Positions 15,217 through 22,336 of a stretch of 27,085 nt of DNA are shown here, one piece after another. The DNA comes from an uncultured Lachnospiraceae bacterium (lineage in GTDB: Bacteria > Bacillota > Clostridia > Lachnospirales > Lachnospiraceae), in NCBI GenBank assembly GCA_910588955.1, contig CAJURQ010000040.1, positions 1 to 27,085 of the forward strand. Direction: 5' to 3'. The notes beneath the pieces were generated by a model, which was given only the letters and a program-made list of their open reading frames with translations, did no database searches and had not been told where the DNA came from. A program made the position numbers and the translations under genes. Numbering within the stretch: the stretch's first letter is position 1; each line of letters opens with the position of its first letter.

Positions 15217-16614
15217 ATGTTTATTGGCAGAGAGCGGGAACTGGCATCCTTGAATCAATTATACCAGTCTGATAAATTTGAGTTTGCAGTCGTTTATGGT
15301 CGCCGTCGTGTAGGAAAATCGGCGCTGATCAATCAGTTTATCCGGGATAAAAAAAGCATTTATTTTATGGGCGTTGAGAGCAATGCCGCGCAGAATCTGG
15401 GAAATTTTAGTAAAAGTATTATGGAATTTGGGACGGGCATTCCTGCGGAGATGGCTTTTGTATCCTTTCAGGCGGCGCTAGAATATGTCTTTAAAATAGC
15501 TGAAAAAGAAAGGCTTATCCTTGCCATTGACGAATATCCTTATGTGGCTCGTTCTTCCAAGAGTCTTGCTTCCACTTTACAGCTTTTGATTGACCAGTAT
15601 AAAGACAGTTCTAAGCTGATGTTGATTCTCTGCGGCTCCTCCATGTCTTATATGGAAGATCATGTGCTGGCTTACAAATCGCCGCTCTATGGCAGACGGA
15701 CAGCACAGATGAAGATACTGCCTTTTGATTTTGAGGACGTCTGTCGCTACTATAAAAATTTTTCGGATCAGGATAAAGCGCTGGCTTATGGCATCGTAGG
15801 AGGGACACCGCAGTATCTGTTACAGATGGACGACAGAAAAAGCATAGAAGAAAATATAAAGAATACATTTTTGAATCCTATTTCTTTTTTGTTTGAGGAG
15901 CCGGAAAATCTGTTAAAGCAGGAAGTGAGAGAACCCGCTCTGTATAATGCCATTATTACCGCTATAGCGACGGGTGCGTCACGGATGGCGGAGATTTCCA
16001 CAAAAGTAGGAGAAGACACGAGCGTCTGTGTGACTTATCTGAAAAATTTGGTGGCGCTTGGGCTGATCCGAAAGGAAACGCCTTACGGTGAAAAAGCTTC
16101 CAGAAAATCAATTTATTTTATTGATGACAATATGTTTCGGTTCTGGTACCGATTTATACCGGAAAACAGTTCCATGATTGTCCGCGGGGCGATTGATGTG
16201 GTTTATAAGCGGATGGAACCGCATCTGTCTGATTATATGGGAAAGGTATTTGAAGAGATTTGTAAGCAGTATCTTTGGAAACTTCTGCTTACGGGGAAAT
16301 CGCCCGTAGAATTTAAAGAGCTTGGCCGCTGGTGGGGTACGGATTCATCTACCAGAAGTCAGGCAGAGATTGATATCATGGGGGAAGAAGATCAAGATAC
16401 TGCACTATTTGCCGAGTGTAAATGGACAAACGAAAAAGTAGATGCGGGTGTTTTGGAAAAACTGGCGGAAAAAAGCAGGCTGTTCCATTACCGTAATACC
16501 CATCTCTATCTTTTTGCCAAAAATGGATTTACGAGAGGATGCGAAGAAAAGGCGGGTGAGATGGGGAATGTGAAGATGGTTTCCTATAGCGATATTATAA
16601 AGTTGTTAGGGTGA
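15217..16614 (+). CDS. ATPase_2 (archaeal-type AAA/STAND ATPase) with DUF234 nuclease-like C-terminus
   Basis: The N-terminal half is a P-loop ATPase of the archaeal ATPase family: the FIGRERELA start, Walker A GRRRVGKS at 28-35, Walker B LILAIDEYPYV with D105/E106, then LCGSSMSYME as a sensor-like strand and SPLYGRRTAQMKILPF. A winged-helix-like region follows (about 235-290). The C-terminus matches DUF234, with D386 in EIDIMG and E400/K402 in AECKW. This is the spacing of a PD-(D/E)XK nuclease core. The 465-residue length is usual for the family. Function in bacteria is not settled; ATP-dependent DNA or stress-related roles are only inference. The ATG has AGGAGGGG upstream and its own promoter. 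No partner gene is obvious nearby. Confidence 0.87.
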   Translation: MFIGRERELASLNQLYQSDKFEFAVVYGRRRVGKSALINQFIRDKKSIYFMGVESNAAQNLGNFSKSIMEFGTGIPAEMAFVSFQAALEYVFKIAEKERLILAIDEYPYVARSSKSLASTLQLLIDQYKDSSKLMLILCGSSMSYMEDHVLAYKSPLYGRRTAQMKILPFDFEDVCRYYKNFSDQDKALAYGIVGGTPQYLLQMDDRKSIEENIKNTFLNPISFLFEEPENLLKQEVREPALYNAIITAIATGASRMAEISTKVGEDTSVCVTYLKNLVALGLIRKETPYGEKASRKSIYFIDDNMFRFWYRFIPENSSMIVRGAIDVVYKRMEPHLSDYMGKVFEEICKQYLWKLLLTGKSPVEFKELGRWWGTDSSTRSQAEIDIMGEEDQDTALFAECKWTNEKVDAGVLEKLAEKSRLFHYRNTHLYLFAKNGFTRGCEEKAGEMGNVKMVSYSDIIKLLG

Positions 16615-16727
16615 ATGTTCCATATATTATAGATTGTAGTGTGAAGAAAAAAATTGAAGTGTTTGAAGGCTGTTTTTGTAGAAAAAAAGTTATATATGAT
16701 AAATTAGGAAGAATGGGGGGAGAAAGT

Positions 16728-16793
16728 ATGAGAAGAAAAATGCAGGCATTATTTCAAAACGGAGACAAGGACACTTTTGCCCATGCAGAATAG
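16728..16793 (+). CDS. possible 21-residue peptide, unrecognised
   Basis: An ATG at 16728 follows GGGGGGAG with about 6-nt spacing and gives MRRKMQALFQNGDKDTFAHAE, basic then acidic. Its stop lies inside the hairpin at 16779-16818. The good ribosome binding site is the only support. It could equally be a chance frame or a leader peptide. Confidence 0.22.
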   Translation: MRRKMQALFQNGDKDTFAHAE

Positions 16794-16818
16794 CGGGCAT
16801 ATAGAACTCTGCATGGGC
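16779..16818 (+). terminator. long-loop hairpin, possible weak terminator or RNA element
   Basis: GCCCATGCAGA (16779-16789) and TCTGCATGGGC (16808-16818) form a perfect 11-bp stem around an 18-nt loop. Four T precede it and no U-tract follows on the plus strand, so it is not a standard plus-strand terminator; on the minus strand the bases after the stem are AAAAGTG, also not a U-tract. A regulatory RNA structure is possible. Confidence 0.4.
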
Positions 16819-16868
16819 GGCTGAAACTATATGTTCTGCTGTTTCTGCACTTTATTTATGCAAAGATC

Positions 16869-16898
16869 GTCAACCCCGCAGTAAGCTGCAAGGTTGAC
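16869..16898 (+). promoter_or_regulatory. leader hairpin before the CD3324-like gene
   Basis: GTCAACC (16869-16875) pairs with GGTTGAC (16892-16898), with a nested GCAG/CTGC pairing in the loop. It ends 10 bases before the ribosome binding site AAGGAG (16908-16913). It may act on translation or be an operator for the downstream HTH protein. Confidence 0.4.
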
Positions 16899-16920
16899 TC
16901 GTAAATAAGGAGCGGTGAAA

Positions 16921-17178
16921 ATGAAATATATAAATGCAGCAGAGATATTGCCGGATCAGCTATTGAAGGATCTTCAAAGATATATCGATGGTGAGGTACT
17001 CTATATTCCAAAGGCGTCAGACAAAAAGGAATGGGGAACTGCCAACGGTTCGCGCCTGTTTTATCAGAAGCGGAATGAGGAAATAAAAAGGCTTTATAAA
17101 GCCGGGTATTCTCTGGATATATTAGTGGAACGCTATCATCTGGCATATAGCACGATCAGGAAAATAGTATACGGATAA
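16921..17178 (+). CDS. CD3324-type small HTH protein (Mor-like)
   Basis: This 85-residue protein resembles the CD3324 family of small clostridial proteins, distantly related to the phage Mor activator helix-turn-helix. The signature is readable: MKYINAAEILPDQLLKDLQ at the start, YIPKASDKKEWG, GSRLFYQKRNEEIKRLYKAG, and a C-terminal HTH-like LVERYHLAYSTIRKIVYG. It is probably a DNA-binding regulator; its targets are unknown. The ATG at 16921 has AAGGAG with 7-nt spacing; the GTG at 16915 falls too close to that site. A terminator follows directly, so it is a single-gene unit, between accessory genes and preceded by a structured leader. Confidence 0.8.
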   Translation: MKYINAAEILPDQLLKDLQRYIDGEVLYIPKASDKKEWGTANGSRLFYQKRNEEIKRLYKAGYSLDILVERYHLAYSTIRKIVYG

Positions 17179-17183
17179 TTGCA

Positions 17184-17214
17184 AGGCGCTTGCCCGAAAG
17201 GCAGGCGTCTTTTG
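17184..17214 (+). terminator. intrinsic terminator after the CD3324-like gene
   Basis: An 11-bp stem with two wobble pairs, AGGCGCTTGCC at 17184-17194 with GGCAGGCGTCT at 17200-17210, has a CGAAA loop and is followed by TTTG. Confidence 0.75.
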
Positions 17215-17244
17215 TGGTGATTTTATTTATAGTCATTCTCATCC

Positions 17245-17274
17245 CTGCCAGTATTGTTTCCTGTCTGTTACAAT
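17245..17274 (+). promoter_or_regulatory. possible extended -10 promoter for the GNAT operon
   Basis: TACAAT at 17269-17274 is preceded by TG with one base between, as in extended -10 promoters. CTGCCA at 17245-17250 could be a weak -35 with 18-bp spacing. The start would be near 17281, about 70 nt before the gene. Confidence 0.4.
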
Positions 17275-17348
17275 GAAGACGTATCATAAGTTTTGTAAAT
17301 TAATTTCTTAAAAATAGAAAAATACAAGGAAAGTGAGGGATCAGAGGT

Positions 17349-18257
17349 ATGAAAAACATAACGACGAAGCAGTTTCAGTTATTATCGGACAATCAGACGG
17401 TATGGGATTTACTGGTCGAGAATTACCCGGAAAATGGAGTAGAAGCGCCATTTTTTGAATACGCGCTTACCTCAAGCTGGTTGGATAAACGTTATCTTTA
17501 TCTAAACAGACTTTGGTTTGATAAAGGGAAGGCAGTTGCCATTGTTTTCTATGAACAGCCGTGTACAGATATATACTTTAGCTTGCATCAGGGATATGAA
17601 GCGTTGGCGGAGGAGATGATAGCATATGCGGAAAAGTACATGCCGGGAAATGGGAAAGAAAAGACATTCTTTTTTTGCCCGGGGCAGCAGGCGCTGATGG
17701 ATGCTGCAGAAAAAAAGGGGTACAGACAGGAATTTACCATCGAGAATTATGTCATTGATTTTGATACGGCACAATTAAATTACCCATTGCCGGAGGGGTT
17801 TCATTTTGTAAAACACGATAAGGTGGATCCGGTAAAACATGCGATTTGCTGTTGGAAAGGATTTGACCATGAGGATAAGGGTCCGTTTGAAAACTGGGAA
17901 GGGGAAGATCCGGGAACGCCATGGAATCCCCAAAAAGCATATCAGGGTACCATTAGCGATATTATGGCTCCGCCCCCGCATTCAACATATGAGTATAATG
18001 TTATAATTGCAAATGAGAGAGAAGAATATGTTTGCTTTTCGGGAATGTGGTGGGTGCCGGAAAATAAGCTCGCATATATGGAGCCGCTTTGTACGATACC
18101 CGAATATCGTCATAAAGGTCTGGCTGCAGCGGCGCTTTCTGTGCATTATCGAAAAATGAAGGAGCTGGGGGCTGTGTGTATGACCGGCGGAGGAAACGAG
18201 TTTTACCGCAGAATAGGATACAATCGCAAAAATCAGACATACGGCTGGAAAAAGTAA
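17349..18257 (+). CDS. GNAT family N-acetyltransferase
   Basis: This 302-residue protein ends in a clear GNAT domain: CFSGMWWVPENKLAYMEPL, the acetyl-CoA loop YRHKGLAAAAL with R254, G257 and L258, and the closing GNEFYRRIGY. The N-terminal half (about 1-150) looks like a second, degenerate GNAT fold lacking the RxxGxG/A motif. It transfers an acetyl group from acetyl-CoA to an amine; the acceptor is unknown and could be a small molecule or an antibiotic. GAGGGA lies 8 nt before the ATG. A nucleotidyltransferase gene starts 19 bp downstream, so the two are likely one operon, a pairing that recalls drug-modifying enzymes but does not prove it. Confidence 0.85.
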   Translation: MKNITTKQFQLLSDNQTVWDLLVENYPENGVEAPFFEYALTSSWLDKRYLYLNRLWFDKGKAVAIVFYEQPCTDIYFSLHQGYEALAEEMIAYAEKYMPGNGKEKTFFFCPGQQALMDAAEKKGYRQEFTIENYVIDFDTAQLNYPLPEGFHFVKHDKVDPVKHAICCWKGFDHEDKGPFENWEGEDPGTPWNPQKAYQGTISDIMAPPPHSTYEYNVIIANEREEYVCFSGMWWVPENKLAYMEPLCTIPEYRHKGLAAAALSVHYRKMKELGAVCMTGGGNEFYRRIGYNRKNQTYGWKK

Positions 18258-18276
18258 GAGAAGGGGGAATAAATGA

Positions 18277-19356
18277 ATGATAAATTTGGAAGACAGAAAT
18301 AGGAAGATCATAGACGCTGTGATCAGTAAAGCAAATGCTGTGTGCCCGGGGTCCCTTGCCTTGATTGGAATAAACGGCTCTTTTATGACTGGTGACTATT
18401 ATGAAAAGTCAGATCTGGATTTACTTATTCTGATCAATGATGACAGGGGCTGGCAGCTTGGATGCAGCATGATACAAGACGATCTGCAGGTCGGACATGA
18501 TATTTACTGTACCAGATGGGAAGATTTACAGTATGATGCCAATTATGAACATCCCAATATTTCTAAACTGATGGATTCGAAAATTGTGTATTGTGCGGAT
18601 GAGAAATATAAAGAAAAATTACTTGCGTTGCGGCAAAAAGCAAAGGATATTCTGGAGGCTACTTTTTCTGGGGAAGATTATAAGAAGGCAGAAAAAGGGT
18701 TAAGAGAAGCGGAACATTGTTATGCGATGGCAATGCTTTCTGACGAGAGTTCCAGAGTGTCACAATGGGCGGGCGGTGTCGTTTATTATGTCGAAAATGC
18801 GATAGCAATGTTAAATAAGCAATATTTTCGTTATGGCGTAAAGCGAGCATATGAAGAACTGAACGCAATGAAGAAGAGACCGGAAAAACTTTGCGATTTG
18901 ATAGAAGATGTGGTATCGGCAGTTTCTGCCGCATCTGTCAAAGAGCATTTGACCATGTTGATGAAGGAAACAAAAGCCGTGTTTCATCAGGTAAAGGAGA
19001 CGATTTCCGCAGAGAAGAAACCTATAGCTGCGGATACAATCGGCGGCACTTATGAGGAAATGTATTCAAACTGGCGAAATAAAATGTATCTTGCCGCCTC
19101 CACAGGAAATAAACACCTTGCGTTTATGAGTTTAATCAGCGCAAATGTAATGTTCGCTGAGATCAGCAGTCAAGTGGATATAGGTGAATATGATGTTTTG
19201 GGCTGTTATGATCCGGAGGATTTGCAGCAGACAGCACATGCGTATGACCATATTTTAAATGCATATCTGGGAGAGTACAGAAAAGGCGGTGTATTGGAGA
19301 GGCGGTATTCGGATATTGATGCGTTTGTAACGGATTATCTGATGAATCGACAATAA
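18277..19356 (+). CDS. nucleotidyltransferase-domain protein, drug-modification-like
   Basis: The N-terminus is a minimal nucleotidyltransferase fold: INGSFMTGDYYEKSDLDLLIL, with G34/S35 and the metal-binding D46/D48 in the classic GS-x10-DxD pattern. Residues 115-245 are mainly helical (AEKGLREAEHCYAMAMLSD; VVYYVENAIAMLN) and recall the helical partner domains of kanamycin-type or HEPN-associated nucleotidyltransferases. Length is 359 residues. It would transfer a nucleotide to a small molecule or macromolecule; the acceptor is not visible. GGGGG lies about 10 nt before the ATG. It is co-oriented with and close to the GNAT gene and is followed by a large palindrome that should end the transcript. 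Confidence 0.82.
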   Translation: MINLEDRNRKIIDAVISKANAVCPGSLALIGINGSFMTGDYYEKSDLDLLILINDDRGWQLGCSMIQDDLQVGHDIYCTRWEDLQYDANYEHPNISKLMDSKIVYCADEKYKEKLLALRQKAKDILEATFSGEDYKKAEKGLREAEHCYAMAMLSDESSRVSQWAGGVVYYVENAIAMLNKQYFRYGVKRAYEELNAMKKRPEKLCDLIEDVVSAVSAASVKEHLTMLMKETKAVFHQVKETISAEKKPIAADTIGGTYEEMYSNWRNKMYLAASTGNKHLAFMSLISANVMFAEISSQVDIGEYDVLGCYDPEDLQQTAHAYDHILNAYLGEYRKGGVLERRYSDIDAFVTDYLMNRQ

Positions 19357-19424
19357 GTATGGGAATTAGTTAAATTTTAGCTGTATTTTTTAAAGAAAGC
19401 TATTTATATAAGTTATGGTGCTAT

Positions 19425-19470
19425 AAAATTTAGGATAAAATAAAGTATACTTTATTTTATCCTAAATTTT
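19425..19470. terminator. 46-bp perfect palindrome between convergent genes, bidirectional terminator
   Basis: Bases 19425-19447 are the exact reverse complement of 19448-19470, with no spacer (centre AAGTATACTT). The arms hold TTTAGGATAAAATAAAG-type sequence. T-runs flank both sides when read in each direction, so it can end transcription of both the nucleotidyltransferase (plus) and DUF4173 (minus) genes. Confidence 0.75.
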
Positions 19471-19495
19471 TGGATTGGATGGCATGACGAGTTTT

Positions 19496-21037
19496 CTACT
19501 TCACATATTTCCCCGCTCGGTACAGTGAAAAATTGAAGTCCCGGATGCCCATATCTTTTGTATTGTTTTCCATCTTACAATAATAGCTTTTCATCCAGTA
19601 AAGATCATAATAGGTATCGACGTTATAATTTCCGTTTTCGTCAACAGACGTCTTTTCCAGCATATCTTCCACACTGATCAGATAAGGATTGACTAATGGA
19701 TCCAGAATCGCGGGCGCGGCGTCCGCTGAGAGCCCGCCCAGATAATCATAGTCTGCACCGTTCGCCAGATTATAGCGGGTAATCAGATAATCCGGTTTGG
19801 AAAAAGACAGGAAAATATAACATATCCCTACAACTGCCAATCCATATAGAAATAACGGAAACCGCCTATAAAAAATGAACACGGTAACGCCAGCCATCAG
19901 AAGAAAGATGACGGCGAGAGCCCACAGGACAAACAATCGCAAAAAGGTAAGAGCATAACTGTCAATGTACATAATCATCCGCAGGGCGCTGGAGAAAACC
20001 ATAATAAAAGTACAGCCACAGATTACCGCCAGTATTGCCCGTAAAGGTTTGCTTTCCCGAAAAAGGTAAAGGCAGATCAGCACGAGCAGCAGATTGATGA
20101 CGCAGACAACGAGAAGCTGGAAAAATCCTTCTCTGGCGTATCTTGCATAAGTGTAATTTTCCGGCAGTTTCATGTTGCCGATAAACAGGAAAAGGATTTG
20201 TACCATGCTGAAAACCAGATAAAGAATGCTGAGCAGGGAAGTAAAGACAATGGCGATGACAGGATCAAACCCAGCCTTTTCCTCTGTCTTTTCTTTGATA
20301 TCCTTTCTGCAGAGCGCTGCCAGCAGGGCATAGGAAGAGAAAAAAACCACTGTTATCACGACAAGAATCTTGATGACTTCCAATATATTCAAAGTTTTTA
20401 TCAAGCGAAACAGCATGTTTTCAAAAACGGCGTCCGCACCGACTAACAGCAAAGTCATACAGAACAACAGGGGAATAGCAATGAAAATTCCTATGAGCGC
20501 AGGGAGAAAATAACTCTTTTTCTCAGGGGTTTCCTGCTTTTGGGCATCAAAATAAGAAACCATGTCGCTAAAAGGGCTGATCAGACAGCAGAAGAAGGAA
20601 CCAATTGTCTGAAAAACGGCGGTAAAGTAGCGCGGAAAATTCCATGCTCTATCATTGTATATTGTATGCAGCATAAGAATCAGAGAAAGAAGCAAAATGC
20701 CGCATTTGTTCATAAAAAGGATAGGCAGGGAAGCGGTCAGACAGTTAGAAATGCCTAACAATGTGATTCCCGCGATGTAAAATACGCTGTCTTTTTTGAA
20801 GGGAACCCCTAACTTTTTCATAGAGAAGAAGAAACAGCAGAGGGTTCCGATGACGAAAAAAGGGTAGGTGATCCCCGACGTGTTTTTGTAGAGGCAGAAG
20901 GCGTAAAACGCCGAGTAGATCAGGCATCCGATACCAAAGGATGGGAACTGCCGTCTCATGCTGCGGGTTTGTTCGGTTTCCGCATGTTCTATTATTTTTT
21001 CCGCGGGTTGTAAGTAAGTGGTAGCTGTAGGTTCCAT
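19496..21037 (-). CDS. DUF4173 polytopic membrane protein
   Basis: This 513-residue membrane protein has about 12 hydrophobic segments from residue 33 to 410 and a C-terminal soluble region of about 100 residues rich in Y, D and N. The segment YTYARYAREGFFQLLVV is characteristic of DUF4173. Function is unknown; the family is often found beside HTH and DUF2975 genes in Clostridia and Bacilli. On the minus strand the ATG at 21037 is preceded by GGAGGA and is preferred over the ATG four codons earlier (21049), whose binding site would be too close. It is the last gene of a likely three-gene minus-strand unit with the HTH gene (21166-21417) and DUF2975 gene (21558-22004). Its end faces the 46-bp palindrome. 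Confidence 0.83.
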   Translation of the reverse strand: MEPTATTYLQPAEKIIEHAETEQTRSMRRQFPSFGIGCLIYSAFYAFCLYKNTSGITYPFFVIGTLCCFFFSMKKLGVPFKKDSVFYIAGITLLGISNCLTASLPILFMNKCGILLLSLILMLHTIYNDRAWNFPRYFTAVFQTIGSFFCCLISPFSDMVSYFDAQKQETPEKKSYFLPALIGIFIAIPLLFCMTLLLVGADAVFENMLFRLIKTLNILEVIKILVVITVVFFSSYALLAALCRKDIKEKTEEKAGFDPVIAIVFTSLLSILYLVFSMVQILFLFIGNMKLPENYTYARYAREGFFQLLVVCVINLLLVLICLYLFRESKPLRAILAVICGCTFIMVFSSALRMIMYIDSYALTFLRLFVLWALAVIFLLMAGVTVFIFYRRFPLFLYGLAVVGICYIFLSFSKPDYLITRYNLANGADYDYLGGLSADAAPAILDPLVNPYLISVEDMLEKTSVDENGNYNVDTYYDLYWMKSYYCKMENNTKDMGIRDFNFSLYRAGKYVK

Positions 21038-21165
21038 AAATTCCTCCATTTCCTGCGCGGCTGCGCAAAGTTGACTGTTGTTATATCTAAAAATCCGGCT
21101 TTTAAATTGTATTCATGTAAGTGATTTTGCTTATACAAAGCTCTGAACGGTGATATAACAGAGTT

Positions 21166-21417
21166 CTATGTTCCCTTCATATCGGAGCTGTCTTCTTCTG
21201 TGGAAGTTTCCTCATCCTCCACATACTGCAGCAGGTCGCCGGGTTGGCAGTTTAACGCCTTGCAGATTTCGTTTAAGGTGGAGAGGCGGATTGCTTTCGC
21301 CTTATTATTTTTTAAGATGGACAGATTCGCGAGGGTGATGTCGATTTCGCCGGCAAGTTCGGTCAGCCCTTTTTTGCGCATTGCCATCATAACGTCCAGA
21401 TTTATGATAATCGCCAT
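21166..21417 (-). CDS. YozG-like XRE family transcriptional regulator
   Basis: This is a small Cro/C1-type DNA-binding protein of 83 residues: MAIIINLDVMMAMRKKGLTE, then an HTH (LAGEIDITLANLSILKNNKAKAIR), LSTLNEICKALNCQPGDLL and a short acidic tail. It is of the YozG/YdhK type that is typically paired with DUF2975, its likely membrane partner, located upstream here. The open frame extends 30 codons further (to 21507), but the ATG at 21417 has GAGAGAA upstream and begins exactly at the family start, while the extension lies in a hairpin-rich spacer. The extension is not thought to be coded. The gene probably regulates its own operon. Confidence 0.85.
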   Translation of the reverse strand: MAIIINLDVMMAMRKKGLTELAGEIDITLANLSILKNNKAKAIRLSTLNEICKALNCQPGDLLQYVEDEETSTEEDSSDMKGT

Positions 21418-21429
21418 GATATTCTCTCT

Positions 21430-21550
21430 TTCTATAGTGTTAGACTCGAAAGCTCGTATTGCGCACTCTCTGTTTGACTCCGTCAAACGCTTTCTCGTTA
21501 ATGGCACAAGAAAAACGAATGCCTGCTTCGCAGTCGCTTGTTTTTCTTCA
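21430..21550. repeat. hairpin-rich spacer, candidate dispersed palindromic element
   Basis: The spacer between the DUF2975 and HTH genes holds GTTTGAC (21472-21478)/GTCAAAC (21482-21488) with a 3-nt loop. It also holds AAGAAAAAC (21508-21516)/GTTTTTCTT (21540-21548) enclosing CTGC-TTC-GCAG. Such gene pairs are usually nearly contiguous, so about 110-120 bp looks inserted. Only one copy lies in this window, so its repeat nature is inference. Confidence 0.4.
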
Positions 21551-21557
21551 GCGCCTA

Positions 21558-22004
21558 TTATATGGTCAGATCATTTTCTTCCTTGTAGGTGATGGCTTTG
21601 TCAAAAACACCCGCCAGAACCTTGCTGAACAACCCGGCGATCACAAAGACCAGAATTACGACAAACACCGCAGGGGTCAGATAGAGAAAAAGGCGGCATG
21701 CCGTTATTACTGCAATGAAAAAGCTGTAAATGCTCATTTTCTCAAGGCTCACCACGTTCTCCCGGATAAAGCAGTCATCGTCCAGCACGGAGCGGAACAT
21801 TTTCCGAAGCTGCTGTAAAATCAGCACCGCGAAAATGCCGGAGAGGAAGAACAGCAGGCAGAGAGAATAGTAGTTTTCTGCAAAATAGCTGTTGAACCTG
21901 CCGTAAAATTTAATGCTTATGGGAAGTGTGGCGGTCACAACGATTCCCGCGTAAAATAACAGGTCCAGTAAATATTTGGTGAATCGTGTCAATCTGTCTT
22001 TCAT
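21558..22004 (-). CDS. DUF2975 membrane protein
   Basis: This 148-residue protein has four hydrophobic segments (about 14-35, 46-65, 88-108 and 112-134). A conserved cytoplasmic loop contains DDCFIRENVVSLEKM, the hallmark of DUF2975. The family is usually encoded with a YozG-type HTH protein, as here (21166-21417), and is thought to be part of a membrane-linked regulatory pair; the signal is unknown. The ATG at 22004 has AAGGA with 8-nt spacing and is preferred over the ATG at 22013, which touches the AAAGG. It is the first gene of the minus-strand unit and has a good promoter upstream (22092-22120). Confidence 0.84.
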   Translation of the reverse strand: MKDRLTRFTKYLLDLLFYAGIVVTATLPISIKFYGRFNSYFAENYYSLCLLFFLSGIFAVLILQQLRKMFRSVLDDDCFIRENVVSLEKMSIYSFFIAVITACRLFLYLTPAVFVVILVFVIAGLFSKVLAGVFDKAITYKEENDLTI

Positions 22005-22091
22005 AGAACTCATCCTTTCTCTACCGCATTCTCAGTATTTGTCAGCTTTCTTTCAGAGGTTTTGCTGCCCTGTTTTGCCTTTTATAAGTTT

Positions 22092-22120
22092 AAAATAACA
22101 CCGTAAAAAGCGATTGTCAA
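22092..22120 (-). promoter_or_regulatory. promoter for the DUF2975-HTH-DUF4173 unit
   Basis: On the minus strand a perfect TTGACA (22120-22115) is 17 bp from TATTTT (22097-22092), which is preceded by TGT as an extended -10. The leader would be about 80 nt. Confidence 0.75.
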
Positions 22121-22126
22121 TAAAAA

Positions 22127-22145
22127 TTTATCGTTTTTCGATAAA
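22127..22145. promoter_or_regulatory. inverted repeat TTTATCG-N5-CGATAAA, candidate operator
   Basis: TTTATCG (22127-22133) and CGATAAA (22139-22145) are perfect inverted copies with a 5-nt spacer. The site lies just upstream of the -35 box of the DUF2975 promoter, where the unit's own HTH protein could bind. Confidence 0.55.
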
Positions 22146-22237
22146 ATATTATTTTTGCTCAATAATATAGGCAGTATATAGATAAAAAGCATAACACGAT
22201 ATGCAAAATAAGAATTTGCTATTTATGTGCAGATATT

Positions 22238-22257
22238 TTAAGATAAAGTTATCTCAA
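22238..22257. promoter_or_regulatory. 20-bp near-palindrome overlapping a possible reductase promoter
   Basis: TTAAGATAA-AG-TTATCTCAA pairs at 8 of 9 arm positions. It overlaps a possible -10, TAAGAT (22239-22244), which is 17 bp from TTGCTA (22216-22221). It is a candidate operator for the aldo/keto reductase gene. Confidence 0.45.
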
Positions 22258-22336
22258 TAGCTGTCTGTCAGAAATTGGATTTTGCGCAGTTACACAATGA
22301 TTAAGAAGACATAAAAATTCAGATGGGAGGGTTTGT

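Larger units (their letters stand above)
16615..16920. other. 306-bp gap with two hairpins, no convincing gene
   Basis: The gap between the ATPase gene and the CD3324-like gene is A/T-rich to about 16710. It contains a 21-codon frame (listed separately), a long hairpin at 16779-16818 and a second hairpin at 16869-16898 in the leader of the next gene. No clear -35/-10 pair was found. A 60-codon frame from a GTG at 16611 spans the first half but has no recognisable protein features. Confidence 0.6.
22005..22336. other. 332-bp divergent intergenic region
   Basis: This A/T-rich region separates the minus-strand DUF2975 unit from the aldo/keto reductase. It contains a minus-strand promoter (22092-22120), an inverted repeat just upstream of it (22127-22145) and a near-perfect 20-bp palindrome on the reductase side (22238-22257). 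No open frame of note is present. Confidence 0.7.

Noticed and set aside
16611..16793. 60-codon frame from GTG overlapping the ATPase stop
   Set aside because: No binding site fits the GTG, the composition is low-complexity A-rich DNA and the protein has no visible domain.
16921..17178. Mor-like HTH gene as evidence of a prophage
   Set aside because: No capsid, terminase, integrase or attachment site is seen; CD3324-type proteins are common chromosomal genes.
21418..21507. N-terminal 30-codon extension of the small HTH gene
   Set aside because: It coincides with the hairpin-rich spacer and lacks a good ribosome binding site, while the internal ATG at 21417 begins the family sequence with a binding site.
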